Assembly: GCF_025567625.1 (NCBI RefSeq)
Contig: NZ_JAOQJC010000034.1
Location: forward strand, 20,542 to 84,541
Direction of reading: 5' to 3'
DNA length: 64,000 nt
DNA from: Paenibacillus sp. J5C2022
GTDB lineage: Bacteria > Bacillota > Bacilli > Paenibacillales > Paenibacillaceae
A program made the translations under genes and the position numbers. Below the pieces are notes generated by a model. It was not told where the DNA came from. It saw only the letters and a program-made list of their open reading frames with translations, and ran no database searches. The stretch's first letter is position 1; each line of letters begins with the position of its first letter. Positions 35,684-43,693 of the stretch are shown here, in pieces.

Positions 35684-37738
35684 ATGAACAGGAATCATAA
35701 TAGAGGCAAGAGGCTGGCCGCCGTCAGGATCGGCGTATGGCTGTGCGTGCTGGCACTGCTGTCGCCGCCGCTTGCCAGTGCGGATTATCCGTCCGTGTTC
35801 GTTGATCATTCGTCATTCATGCGCAAGTATATCGTTCAGCCTGTCTACTTGCCCGACCGCGCCATTGACTTGCAGGAGCTCGAGATACCGCTGCAAGGGC
35901 CGAGCGATCTATTCGCTGCAGAGAACGGCGATATGTACATCGCCGATACGGGGAACAACCGGATCGTGCAGCTGAATAGCGAAGGCGGATTCATTCGCAG
36001 CATCGGAGATGCGGATGGGCCAGGCAAGCTTGACGGACCGGAAGGCGTATTCGTGGACAGCGAAGGTGCGGTCTACGCCGCTAACACAGGTGGCGGCACA
36101 ATCGTAAAGTTTGCGCCGAACGGTACCGTAATGGGGACGTTCGGCAAGCCGGAGAGCAACCTGCTCGGCGAAGACTATTATTTCAAGCCGACGAAGCTGG
36201 TCGTTGACGCAAGAGGCGTCATGTATGTTGTGGCGAAGGATACGTATCAAGGCCTGCTGCGCATGAACAGCGAAGGGGAGTTCACCGGATTTTTCGGTGC
36301 GAACAAGACGAAGCTGACTGCGCTTGACCGCTTGAAGCGGCTTGTGCTGAACAGGGAGCAGCTGGCGAAGGAAGTGGCGAAGCGACCGAACAGCCTAAGC
36401 AATGTCAGCATCGCGGAAGACGGCTTCTACCTGACGACGAGCATCGGATTCGCCAACGACGGCCAGATCAAGAAGCTGAACGCCGGCGGGTTCGACGCCT
36501 TCGGCAACAAGCCGTTCGAGGAGTGGGATCTCGTCGATGCGGCGATAGACGGACAGGGATATATTTACGGCATTGACCGCAAGGAAGGGTATGTGACGAT
36601 CTACGATCCCATGGGAGAGCCTTTGTTCTACTTCGGAGGAGTGAACCGCAATGTATATAAGCTTGGTACCGTCAATTATGCCACGAGTATTGCAATAGGG
36701 GCGAACCATGAACTGTGGGTAGCAGACAGCAGTGTGAATGCCATTCATGTATTCAAGCGCACGTCCTTCGGAGACCGCTTCCTGACCGCGGCGCATTATT
36801 ATTACGAGGGTGACTACGAGGCGAGCAAGCAGTATTGGGACGCTGTCATTGCGGAGAACGGCATGATGAACATGTCCTTCAACGGCCTTGGCAAAATAGC
36901 GCTTCGCGAAGGGGATTACCGGACTGCGCTGGCTTACTTCAAGCAATCCAATGACGCCGAAGGGTATTCCGACGCTTATTGGAGCATTCGCTACGAATGG
37001 CTGCAGCGATACTTCCTCGTCATGCTGCTTGCGCTTGCCGTCCTCATATGGGGCGGCAGATGGGGATGGAAGCGGCTAAGGAGCGCGCTGCGAAAAGTGG
37101 ATTGGCCGCCTGCCGCCAGACGGTACGGAGAGGAACTGAAGGATGCATGCTATGTGATGCTTCATCCTTACGAAGGCTTCTACCGACTGAAGGAGCGCCG
37201 AATATCACTTGTTGTGATCGCCTTCATCCTGGCGCTTGCCTTGCTTTCGAAGCTGCTGTCCATCTTCGCGGCGGGGTTCATCGCCCGTCCTTACGACATC
37301 GGCTGGGTGAATGTGAAGGTTCAGCTGGGCATGCTTGTGCTGCCTTGGCTGACCTGGGTGCTGGCGAACTATCTTGTCAGTACGGTGAAGGGCGGCGAAG
37401 GCCGCTTCCGGGAGGTGCTGCAGGGCAGCACGTATGCTGTCATGCCGTATGCAATCATCACGTTAATCTCCATTCCGCTTACCAATGTGCTCGTGCTGGA
37501 GGAATGGATCATTATCGATCTGCTCCGTACAGTCATGTGGATATGGGTTGTCGTTCTGCTGTTCGTCATGACGCAAGTCATCCACAACTTCGACTTTCTG
37601 GAGACGTTCAAGAACGGAGGCGTCACATTGTTCACGATTGGCGTCATATGGATATTCGTCATCATCTTTATTGCACTGGGAGCCAATCTGATGGACTTCG
37701 CGTCAGCGGTGTATCAGGAGGTGAAGCAATATGGCTAA
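35684..37738 (+). CDS. Fusion of an extracytoplasmic NHL beta-propeller and a Yip1-type membrane domain
   Basis: 684 residues. A signal peptide (VWLCVLALLSPPLASA) is followed by NHL-type repeats to about residue 360 (PSDLFAAENGDMYIADTGNNRIVQL, PEGVFVDSEGAVYAANTGGGTIVKF, LVVDARGVMYVVAKDTYQGLL, AIGANHELWVADSSVNAIHVF). A short TPR-like stretch follows (YYYEGDYEASKQYWDAVIAENG), then a transmembrane helix near 445-462, and from about 490 a Yip1-like domain with five helices (YVMLHPYEGFYRLKERR). The propeller is outside the membrane. A role in sensing or scaffolding the transporter is inferred. RBS GAAGGGGGGC precedes ATG 35684. Confidence 0.85.
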   Translation: MNRNHNRGKRLAAVRIGVWLCVLALLSPPLASADYPSVFVDHSSFMRKYIVQPVYLPDRAIDLQELEIPLQGPSDLFAAENGDMYIADTGNNRIVQLNSEGGFIRSIGDADGPGKLDGPEGVFVDSEGAVYAANTGGGTIVKFAPNGTVMGTFGKPESNLLGEDYYFKPTKLVVDARGVMYVVAKDTYQGLLRMNSEGEFTGFFGANKTKLTALDRLKRLVLNREQLAKEVAKRPNSLSNVSIAEDGFYLTTSIGFANDGQIKKLNAGGFDAFGNKPFEEWDLVDAAIDGQGYIYGIDRKEGYVTIYDPMGEPLFYFGGVNRNVYKLGTVNYATSIAIGANHELWVADSSVNAIHVFKRTSFGDRFLTAAHYYYEGDYEASKQYWDAVIAENGMMNMSFNGLGKIALREGDYRTALAYFKQSNDAEGYSDAYWSIRYEWLQRYFLVMLLALAVLIWGGRWGWKRLRSALRKVDWPPAARRYGEELKDACYVMLHPYEGFYRLKERRISLVVIAFILALALLSKLLSIFAAGFIARPYDIGWVNVKVQLGMLVLPWLTWVLANYLVSTVKGGEGRFREVLQGSTYAVMPYAIITLISIPLTNVLVLEEWIIIDLLRTVMWIWVVVLLFVMTQVIHNFDFLETFKNGGVTLFTIGVIWIFVIIFIALGANLMDFASAVYQEVKQYG

Positions 37739-39968
37739 CAGGCTGCGTGGATTGGTGCGCTCACGAATCGCGATGCTGTCTGCGGCTGCTATCGTCATAG
37801 CGGCTGCTGCAGTTGTGATCGCAGGATGGGAGAACAGGCCGACGCTGGAATCGATGGGCATTGCTCATCCGACGAATGATGCCATACCTGTATACGAGGG
37901 AGTGGAGTGGCAGCCGGATGGGATGGCCGCGGATGGCGAAGGCTTCGTGCCCGCTGCCGAGAATGGACGCTTCCGGCTGCTGCTGGAGCCGGTCTCCAGC
38001 CGTATCGCCGTTGTGGACCTATCGACCGGCTACATGTGGAGGAGCAATCCGTCCCGGCAGGCGCTGGAGAAGGAGACAGTGAAGGGAGCGCTTCTTGGCA
38101 ACCTGCAATCGCCTTTCATTATGGAGTATGTGAGCGGGAATGCCTCCAAGCGCTCTCTGAAAAATACGGAAGATCCCAAGCTGAGCATCCGGTATGCGCA
38201 GATCGGCGATGAGGGCGTTCAGGCCACCTATGCGTACGAGGATCTAGACATTCAATTCGTCATGCAATACAAGTTGACGGATCGGGGGCTTCAGGTGCTA
38301 ATTCCAAGCTCGGGCATAGCGGAGGAGGGGGAGCATGGTCTCTACTCCATTAACCCGCTGCCGTTCTTCGGGGCGGTGCCGCTGGCGGAAGAAGAAGGGT
38401 ATCTATTCGTGCCGGACGGCCCCGGCGGGCTGGTCTACTTCAACGAGCGGAAGCGTTCGACGGCAAGCAGCTTCGACTTCCCGGTCTACGGCAGAGATCC
38501 CGCCAGCGTCCAAAATGTGGATGACCGAAGATCGCCGACCGAAGGGCAGGCTCATTACCCCGTATTCGGCTTGAAGCGCGAAGGGCACGCCTTCGCCGCC
38601 GTCATCGGCGAGGGGCAATATTCCGCCGCCGTTCGTGCGGGCTTGCCGGGCAACATATCCAGCTACAATACAGTAAGCGCCTTGTTCAGCTATCGCGAGG
38701 AATTCGGCCGTCGGGTGAGCGGCATTACAGATGAGGTTGTCATCTCCGTTGAGAAGGATCGCAGGCGGCATGACCGGATGGTGGAATACGTGCTGTTGTC
38801 CGGAGACGAGGCGGATTACAACGGAATGGCCGCGGGCTACCGGACTTACTTGGAGGAGAATGGTTTGTTGGGCGACGGGCTCGCACCGGTGGGGGATGTA
38901 CCGCTATCGCTTACGTTTCTGGGCGGCGGCAAGAAGCCGTCGTTCGGGGGGCGGCGCTTCGAGCCAGCGACCACATTCCGGCAAGCGCAGAGCATCGTGG
39001 AGGACTTGATGGCGCGCGGCGTCCGGAACATCGAGGTCACCTATCAGGGCTGGCAGGACAGCGGCTATCCGTACGCCGACGAGCGCTTTCCCGTTGCGGA
39101 GGAGCTGGGAGGAAGCGACGGAGCGAAGGCCTTTATCGCCCGCATGCATGAGCTTGGGGTGAAGGTATTCTTCGAGGATTACATCGGATGGAAGAATGAC
39201 GCCTTGTCCGCCTTCTCCATGAAATCGGACGGCATTCGCGCCATTGATTCCACGGTGTTGCATCTGGAAGCCGGCGATTCGAACTACTTTATTCTCAATC
39301 CGGTGACGGCAATCCGGGGGCAAAAGAAGGTGATCGACCGGCTCAAGAAGCTAGGCGTCGACGGCATTCATTACGAGGACGGGCCAGGCAATCTGTTGTT
39401 CAGCGACTTCAATCCCGGCGCCCCACTGTCGCGGGAAGAGACGGCTCATTATTATGGCGAGCTGCTGCGATATACGGCGGAAGAACTGGGAGGAGTCATC
39501 GTCACGGAAGGCTATCAATATACGCTGAAGCATGCCGCTACTGCCGCCGAGCTTCCCTATGAAGAAAGCTATAATATGTTCGTGGACGAGACGATTCCAT
39601 TCTATCAGATGGCCCTGCACGGCAAGGTGAAGTATACAGCCGCTCCGGGCAACTTGCGGGAAGATTACGGGCAGGATAGGTTGAGGGCGATTGCATACGG
39701 TGCCGTGCCGGCGTTCAGATTGACCTACGAGCCCAGCCGGACGATGAAGGATACGGCATATGACGATGCATACAGCAGCCAATATGAGGTGTGGAGAGAA
39801 CGGATCTTGCAAGAGTACGAGAAGTTCAACAGGTTGGCTGCTCTCTACCATCAGCGCTTCGTTTCGTTCGAGAGACAAGGGGCAATCCTTCAATCCCGTT
39901 ATGAGGACGGCACGACGGTTACGGTCGACATGGAGACGGGACAGCTCGATGTGAAGGAGGGGGCATAA
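37731..39968 (+). CDS. DUF5696-like secreted protein with TIM-barrel-like C-terminal half
   Basis: 745 residues. An N-terminal hydrophobic helix (MLSAAAIVIAAAAVVIAGW) anchors it outside the membrane. Residues 75-380 look like a beta-sandwich (FRLLLEPVSSRIAVVDLSTGYMWRSNP, GLYSINPLPFFGAVPLAEEEGYLFVPDGPGGL). Residues 395-700 have barrel-like strands (VRNIEVTYQGWQDSGYPYADERFPV, VKVFFEDYIGWKND, DGIHYEDGPGNLLFSDFNPG, GVIVTEGYQYT), an arrangement seen in glycoside hydrolases. I match it from memory to the DUF5696 family found beside ABC sugar transporters in paenibacilli. Candidate acid residues are the E of FFED, the D/E of HYEDG and the E of VTEG. ATG 37731 overlaps the previous stop. Confidence 0.75.
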   Translation: MANRLRGLVRSRIAMLSAAAIVIAAAAVVIAGWENRPTLESMGIAHPTNDAIPVYEGVEWQPDGMAADGEGFVPAAENGRFRLLLEPVSSRIAVVDLSTGYMWRSNPSRQALEKETVKGALLGNLQSPFIMEYVSGNASKRSLKNTEDPKLSIRYAQIGDEGVQATYAYEDLDIQFVMQYKLTDRGLQVLIPSSGIAEEGEHGLYSINPLPFFGAVPLAEEEGYLFVPDGPGGLVYFNERKRSTASSFDFPVYGRDPASVQNVDDRRSPTEGQAHYPVFGLKREGHAFAAVIGEGQYSAAVRAGLPGNISSYNTVSALFSYREEFGRRVSGITDEVVISVEKDRRRHDRMVEYVLLSGDEADYNGMAAGYRTYLEENGLLGDGLAPVGDVPLSLTFLGGGKKPSFGGRRFEPATTFRQAQSIVEDLMARGVRNIEVTYQGWQDSGYPYADERFPVAEELGGSDGAKAFIARMHELGVKVFFEDYIGWKNDALSAFSMKSDGIRAIDSTVLHLEAGDSNYFILNPVTAIRGQKKVIDRLKKLGVDGIHYEDGPGNLLFSDFNPGAPLSREETAHYYGELLRYTAEELGGVIVTEGYQYTLKHAATAAELPYEESYNMFVDETIPFYQMALHGKVKYTAAPGNLREDYGQDRLRAIAYGAVPAFRLTYEPSRTMKDTAYDDAYSSQYEVWRERILQEYEKFNRLAALYHQRFVSFERQGAILQSRYEDGTTVTVDMETGQLDVKEGA

Positions 39969-39971
39969 AGC

Positions 39972-40856
39972 ATGCAAAGCAAAAGAGAGCATCGTAGGGA
40001 ATGGCTGATGTTCCGCCTGAAGGAATACGGCGCCGGTTACTTGTTTATGCTGCCGTGGCTGATCGGCTTTGCCGTCTTCGTCGCCTTCCCGCTCGGCTGG
40101 TCGCTTTACAACAGCTTTCATAAAATTTTCATTACGACTGAAGGGTTTCAATATACGTGGGTAGGGCTTGACAATTACCGCAGAATGACCATTGAGAATA
40201 ACGTGTATCCCATCATTTTAATTACGTTTTTTCAGAAAATGCTCGTCATTATCCCGTTTATACTCATCTTTTCTTATTTCGTAGCGTTGCTGCTTAATCA
40301 GCGCTTTCCGGGCAGGGGCTTTATGCGTGCCGTCTTCTTCCTGCCCGTCATATTCGCTACCGGCCAGGTCATTATGGAGCTGTTCGTGCAAGGCGCGGGT
40401 GAGCTGCCCTTTATCGAGCAATACAATATAACTGCTTTAATCCAGGACAATTTCAGCGAGAAGCTGGCGACCTCCCTGATCGAGATATTGAGTCAGGCGG
40501 TCATCATTTTATGGTATTCCGGCGTGCAAATTCTGATTTTTATCGCGGGCTTCCAGACCATCCCCCGGAGCATCTACGAAGCGATTGCGGTTGACGGGGC
40601 TTCTCCGTGGGAGAGCTTCTGGAAAATCACGTTCCCGTCGATGCTGCCCTTTGTCGGGCTCAACGCCATCTACACGATCGTCGACTTGTTTACGTTTCCC
40701 TTTAATCCGGTGCTGGAGATTGTGAAGCGCAATATGTTCACGCCGACGACGGGATATGGCTATGCGAGCGCGCAGGCGTGGCTTTACTTTGCGATGATAT
40801 TAGTGCTGCTGGCAGTGGCGTTAGGACTTACCTACCGCGCTGCGAAAGGAAGGTGA
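39972..40856 (+). CDS. Carbohydrate ABC transporter permease, second pair, MalF-like
   Basis: 294 residues, six helices. YLFMLPWLIGFAVFVAFPLGWSLYNSF is the usual first helix; YEAIAVDGASPWESFWKITFPSMLP is the EAA loop. AAGGAGGGGGC precedes ATG 39972, 3 bp after the DUF5696-like stop. It pairs with the next gene, making a second membrane channel in the same operon; which binding protein feeds it is not evident. Confidence 0.92.
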   Translation: MQSKREHRREWLMFRLKEYGAGYLFMLPWLIGFAVFVAFPLGWSLYNSFHKIFITTEGFQYTWVGLDNYRRMTIENNVYPIILITFFQKMLVIIPFILIFSYFVALLLNQRFPGRGFMRAVFFLPVIFATGQVIMELFVQGAGELPFIEQYNITALIQDNFSEKLATSLIEILSQAVIILWYSGVQILIFIAGFQTIPRSIYEAIAVDGASPWESFWKITFPSMLPFVGLNAIYTIVDLFTFPFNPVLEIVKRNMFTPTTGYGYASAQAWLYFAMILVLLAVALGLTYRAAKGR

Positions 40857-40862
40857 TGCGGG

Positions 40863-41900
40863 ATGAAGACGGAGAAGTCGGTTGAACGCGGAGAATTTGG
40901 GGCCAGGACTGGCAGGAGGCGGCTGGACGAAGCGTGGGGCAGGATGAAGGCGGAGTTGACGGAAGCGATGTTCAGCCGTAAGTCACAGCAGGTGAAGCGG
41001 GTCATGCTGGGACGGAATCTGAATGAAGGCTTGCTGGCGAAGCTTGTGTTCATTATGCTGCTGACGGTCATCGCTTTCTTGTATATTAAGCCGATTCTGT
41101 ACATGGTATCAACCAGCTTGAAAAATATAGCCGATCTGATCGATCCGCTTGTGCAGCTGATTCCGCGAACGCTGTATTGGGGGAACTATGCGGCTGCCTG
41201 GAACGGGCTGCATTATGTGGAGGCGTTCACGAATACGTTCATTATCGCGGCGGTCGGCTCTGTTCTGCAGGTATTCTCGTGCGCCCTTACGGGCTATGCG
41301 TTGGGACGTCTACGTTTTCCAGGAAAAACGCTGTTCCTGTTCCTGATCCTGCTTACGTTCCTCGTGCCGCCGCAAATTACGACGATCCCGCTGTATATGA
41401 TCTACGAAAAGCTGGGCTTGCTTGGCACGCCGTTCGTCTTCCTCGTTCCGGCGGTGCTAGGGCAAGGGCTGCGCAGCGCTCTGTTCATCATGATCTTCCG
41501 GCAGTTCTTCATGTCGCAGCCGAAGGCGCTGGAGGAAGCAGCCAAGCTGGACGGTGCGTCGCTGTTCCGTTTGTTCTTCCGCATTATGCTTCCTGTTGCA
41601 GGCGCCGCTTGTCTCGTCGTCTTCCTGTTCTCCTTCGTCTGGTACTGGAATATGAGCTACGAGGCTTCCTTGTTCTTGAGCAAGGACTTCACGCCGCTGT
41701 CGCTGCGGCTGAACACGCTGCAGATGGAGCTAATGGGCAACAGGGCGCTGGTGTATAGTGCGGGCTTCGGCAGCGATCCTATATCGGAGGGGCCGAAGAT
41801 GGCAGCGGCCTTCCTGATCATCATGCCGCCGCTTATCGTCTACCTGATCGCCCAGCGCTGGTTCACAGAGGGCATCGAGCGGACAGGGCTAGTGGATTAG
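40863..41900 (+). CDS. Carbohydrate ABC transporter permease, second pair, MalG-like
   Basis: 345 residues, longer than the usual 275-300 because of a charged N-terminal extension of about 60 residues before the first helix. LEEAAKLDGASLFRLFFRIMLPVAGAA is the EAA loop. The C-terminal end (MPPLIVYLIAQRWFTEGIERTG) is typical. It is the last gene of the operon starting at 29653; no clear terminator hairpin follows before the 51-bp array at 41992. Confidence 0.92.
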   Translation: MKTEKSVERGEFGARTGRRRLDEAWGRMKAELTEAMFSRKSQQVKRVMLGRNLNEGLLAKLVFIMLLTVIAFLYIKPILYMVSTSLKNIADLIDPLVQLIPRTLYWGNYAAAWNGLHYVEAFTNTFIIAAVGSVLQVFSCALTGYALGRLRFPGKTLFLFLILLTFLVPPQITTIPLYMIYEKLGLLGTPFVFLVPAVLGQGLRSALFIMIFRQFFMSQPKALEEAAKLDGASLFRLFFRIMLPVAGAACLVVFLFSFVWYWNMSYEASLFLSKDFTPLSLRLNTLQMELMGNRALVYSAGFGSDPISEGPKMAAAFLIIMPPLIVYLIAQRWFTEGIERTGLVD

Positions 41901-41991
41901 CAGGAGCTTGGCTAACTGTGTTGCGTTAATGTGTGCGTGGATGTGCGTGGCTGCAAGCGGTGATGCAAAGGCCGGCGTGGAGGGCAAGAGA

Positions 41992-42590
41992 GTGTATGTG
42001 GCATACGTACGAGGCCGGGAAAGGCCGGTTTGAGGAGTTATAGTGTATGTGGCATACGCACGAGGCCGGGAAAGGCCGGTTTGAGGAGTTATAGTGTATG
42101 TGGCATACGTACGAGGCCGGAACGGCTGATATGAGCAGCTATAGTGTATGTGGCATACGCACGAGGCCGGAACGGCTGATATGAGCAGCTATAGTGTATG
42201 TGGCATACGTATGAGGCCGGGAAAGGTCGGTTTGAGGAGTTATAGTGTATGTGGCATACGTACGAGGCCGGGACGGCTGATATGAGCAGCTATAGTGTAT
42301 GTGGCATACGCACGAGGCCGGGAAAGGTCGGTTTGAGGAGTTATAGTGTATGTGGCATACGCACGAGGCCGGAACGGCTGATATGAGCAGCTATAGTGTA
42401 TGTGGCATACGCACGAAGCCGGGAAAGGTCGGTCTGAGGAGTTATAGTGTATGTGGCATACGCACGAGGGAGGGAATGGCTGGTTTGAGGAGCAATAGTG
42501 TATGTGGCATACGCTCGAAGTCGGGAACGGCTGATATGAGCAGCAATAGTGTATGTGGCATACGCACGAGGGCGGGAGCGGCCGGTTCAC
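41992..42590. repeat. 50/51-bp tandem array, twelve copies, with hairpin GTATG-TGG-CATAC
   Basis: GTGTATGTGGCATACG begins units at 41992, 42043, 42094, 42144, 42194, 42245, 42295, 42346, 42396, 42447, 42498 and 42549. Spacing is 51 after the spacer type GAAAGGYCGGTTTGAGGAG and 50 after the type AACGGCTGATATGAGCAG, so two spacer versions are interleaved. Each unit contains the inverted repeat GTATG-TGG-CATAC. It lies between two convergent genes and is not translated convincingly in any frame. Confidence 0.93.
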
Positions 42591-42596
42591 GGTATG

Positions 42597-42638
42597 GAAA
42601 AAGCCTCCAATTCCACTTTCGGGTGGAATTGGAGGCTT
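42597..42638 (-). terminator. Terminator of the IclR-family gene
   Basis: AAGCCTCCAATTCCAC (42601-42616) and its complement GTGGAATTGGAGGCTT (42623-42638) form a 16-bp stem. On the minus strand the stem is followed by TTTTTC. It lies 68 bp past the IclR stop and also faces transcripts coming out of the repeat array. Confidence 0.88.
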
Positions 42639-42705
42639 CCTCATTTTACTTGCCCCCACTTAACCGCTGTGACTATGCTCCTGCAGATGGAGGCTGTTAA
42701 GCTCG

Positions 42706-43476
42706 TCAATGCTGCTGATACACCTTACTGCTCAGCTCCATGCATCCTTGCCGAATCCAGTCGTGCACCTTGCCCCACATCTCGCCGTTGATCCGAACGA
42801 CGGGGATCGAGATGCTGAGAGAGGCTACCGCCTTTCCATCACTATCGCGAATCGCTCCCGCAATACAGTGTACGCCATCTACCGTTTCTCCCATATTGTA
42901 GCCGAACTCTTGCTTACGTACCTTCTCAAGCTCCTTCAGCAGATCGCTGAAGGTGGAGATCGTTTTGTCGGTCACCTTCTCAAGCTGTTCGTCCGGATAA
43001 ATGTCGCGCAATTCCTCTTCACTCAAATCAGCAAGCAGCACCTTTCCGGCGGCAGTGGCATGGAGTGGCAAGGATGTTCCAAGGCTGTGGTTGAAACGCA
43101 GGGAATGAGTGCTCACCTTTTCCCCAATATAATAAAGCTGGTTTCCTGTTCGGATGGACAGACTAACAGTTTCATTAATCTCGTCCAGTATTTTTTGCGC
43201 AATTTGATAGTATTCACCCGTTAAGCTCGTATTCCGCATGTAACCAGATCGTATAGCGAACAGCTTGTATCCGATGCGGAACTGCTTCTTGGAACGATCT
43301 GTCTCTAAATATCCCCTATTCAGCATGTTTTGCAAAATGAGATACGTGCTGCTTGGCGGCATGTTCAAGCTTTTGGCGATTTCTGTTAAGTTGTAGGATT
43401 CCTGCTCGCCAGTGAACAGCTCCAATATATCAAGCACACGATCCGCAGATTTTACCTTTGGCGCTTGTTGAGTCAT
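42706..43476 (-). CDS. IclR-family transcriptional regulator
   Basis: 256 residues. SADRVLDILELFTGEQESYNLTEIAKSLNMPPSSTYLILQNMLNRGYL is the N-terminal winged-helix domain (quoted only in part here: NLTEIAKSLNMPPSST is the recognition helix region). Residues 75-250 form the IclR effector domain (SLPLHATAAGKVLLADLSEEE, GVHCIAGAIRDSDGKAVASLSIS). Such regulators sense small acids or sugars. It is divergent from the PatB-like gene 217 bp away, its probable target, and a 6-4-6 palindrome lies just upstream of its start. GGAGGG precedes ATG 43476. Confidence 0.92.
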   Translation of the reverse strand: MTQQAPKVKSADRVLDILELFTGEQESYNLTEIAKSLNMPPSSTYLILQNMLNRGYLETDRSKKQFRIGYKLFAIRSGYMRNTSLTGEYYQIAQKILDEINETVSLSIRTGNQLYYIGEKVSTHSLRFNHSLGTSLPLHATAAGKVLLADLSEEELRDIYPDEQLEKVTDKTISTFSDLLKELEKVRKQEFGYNMGETVDGVHCIAGAIRDSDGKAVASLSISIPVVRINGEMWGKVHDWIRQGCMELSSKVYQQH

Positions 43477-43504
43477 GAATCAGACCAGCCCTCCGCAGAT
43501 TATT

Positions 43505-43520
43505 TTTCATAAACATGAAA
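43505..43520. promoter_or_regulatory. Palindrome TTTCAT-AAAC-ATGAAA, candidate IclR operator
   Basis: A perfect 6-bp inverted repeat with a 4-nt centre, 29 bp upstream of the IclR start in the divergent gap 43477-43693. A cre-like sequence with one mismatch (TTGTAAACGCATCAT) lies at 43574-43588. Both rest on sequence pattern alone. Confidence 0.35.
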
Positions 43521-43693
43521 TCTATTTATATTTTACCCTACAGCATTACACTTGTCGATAAAGGAATGGAAATTTGTAAACGCATCATTTCAATGGAGTG
43601 GAAGCTGATGAATTGGCTGTTGCGCTTCGCCTGACGCTATGGGTAAGATAGATGAATGAAGTTATTAGCGGATGAGGGAGTGGAAGTACAGCG

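Noticed and set aside
41992..42659. Open reading frames through the 51-bp array on both strands (about 116 and 139 codons)
   Set aside because: They exist because 51 is a multiple of 3, so a stop-free unit repeats. They lack ribosome sites and have improbable Cys/His-rich or Arg-rich composition.
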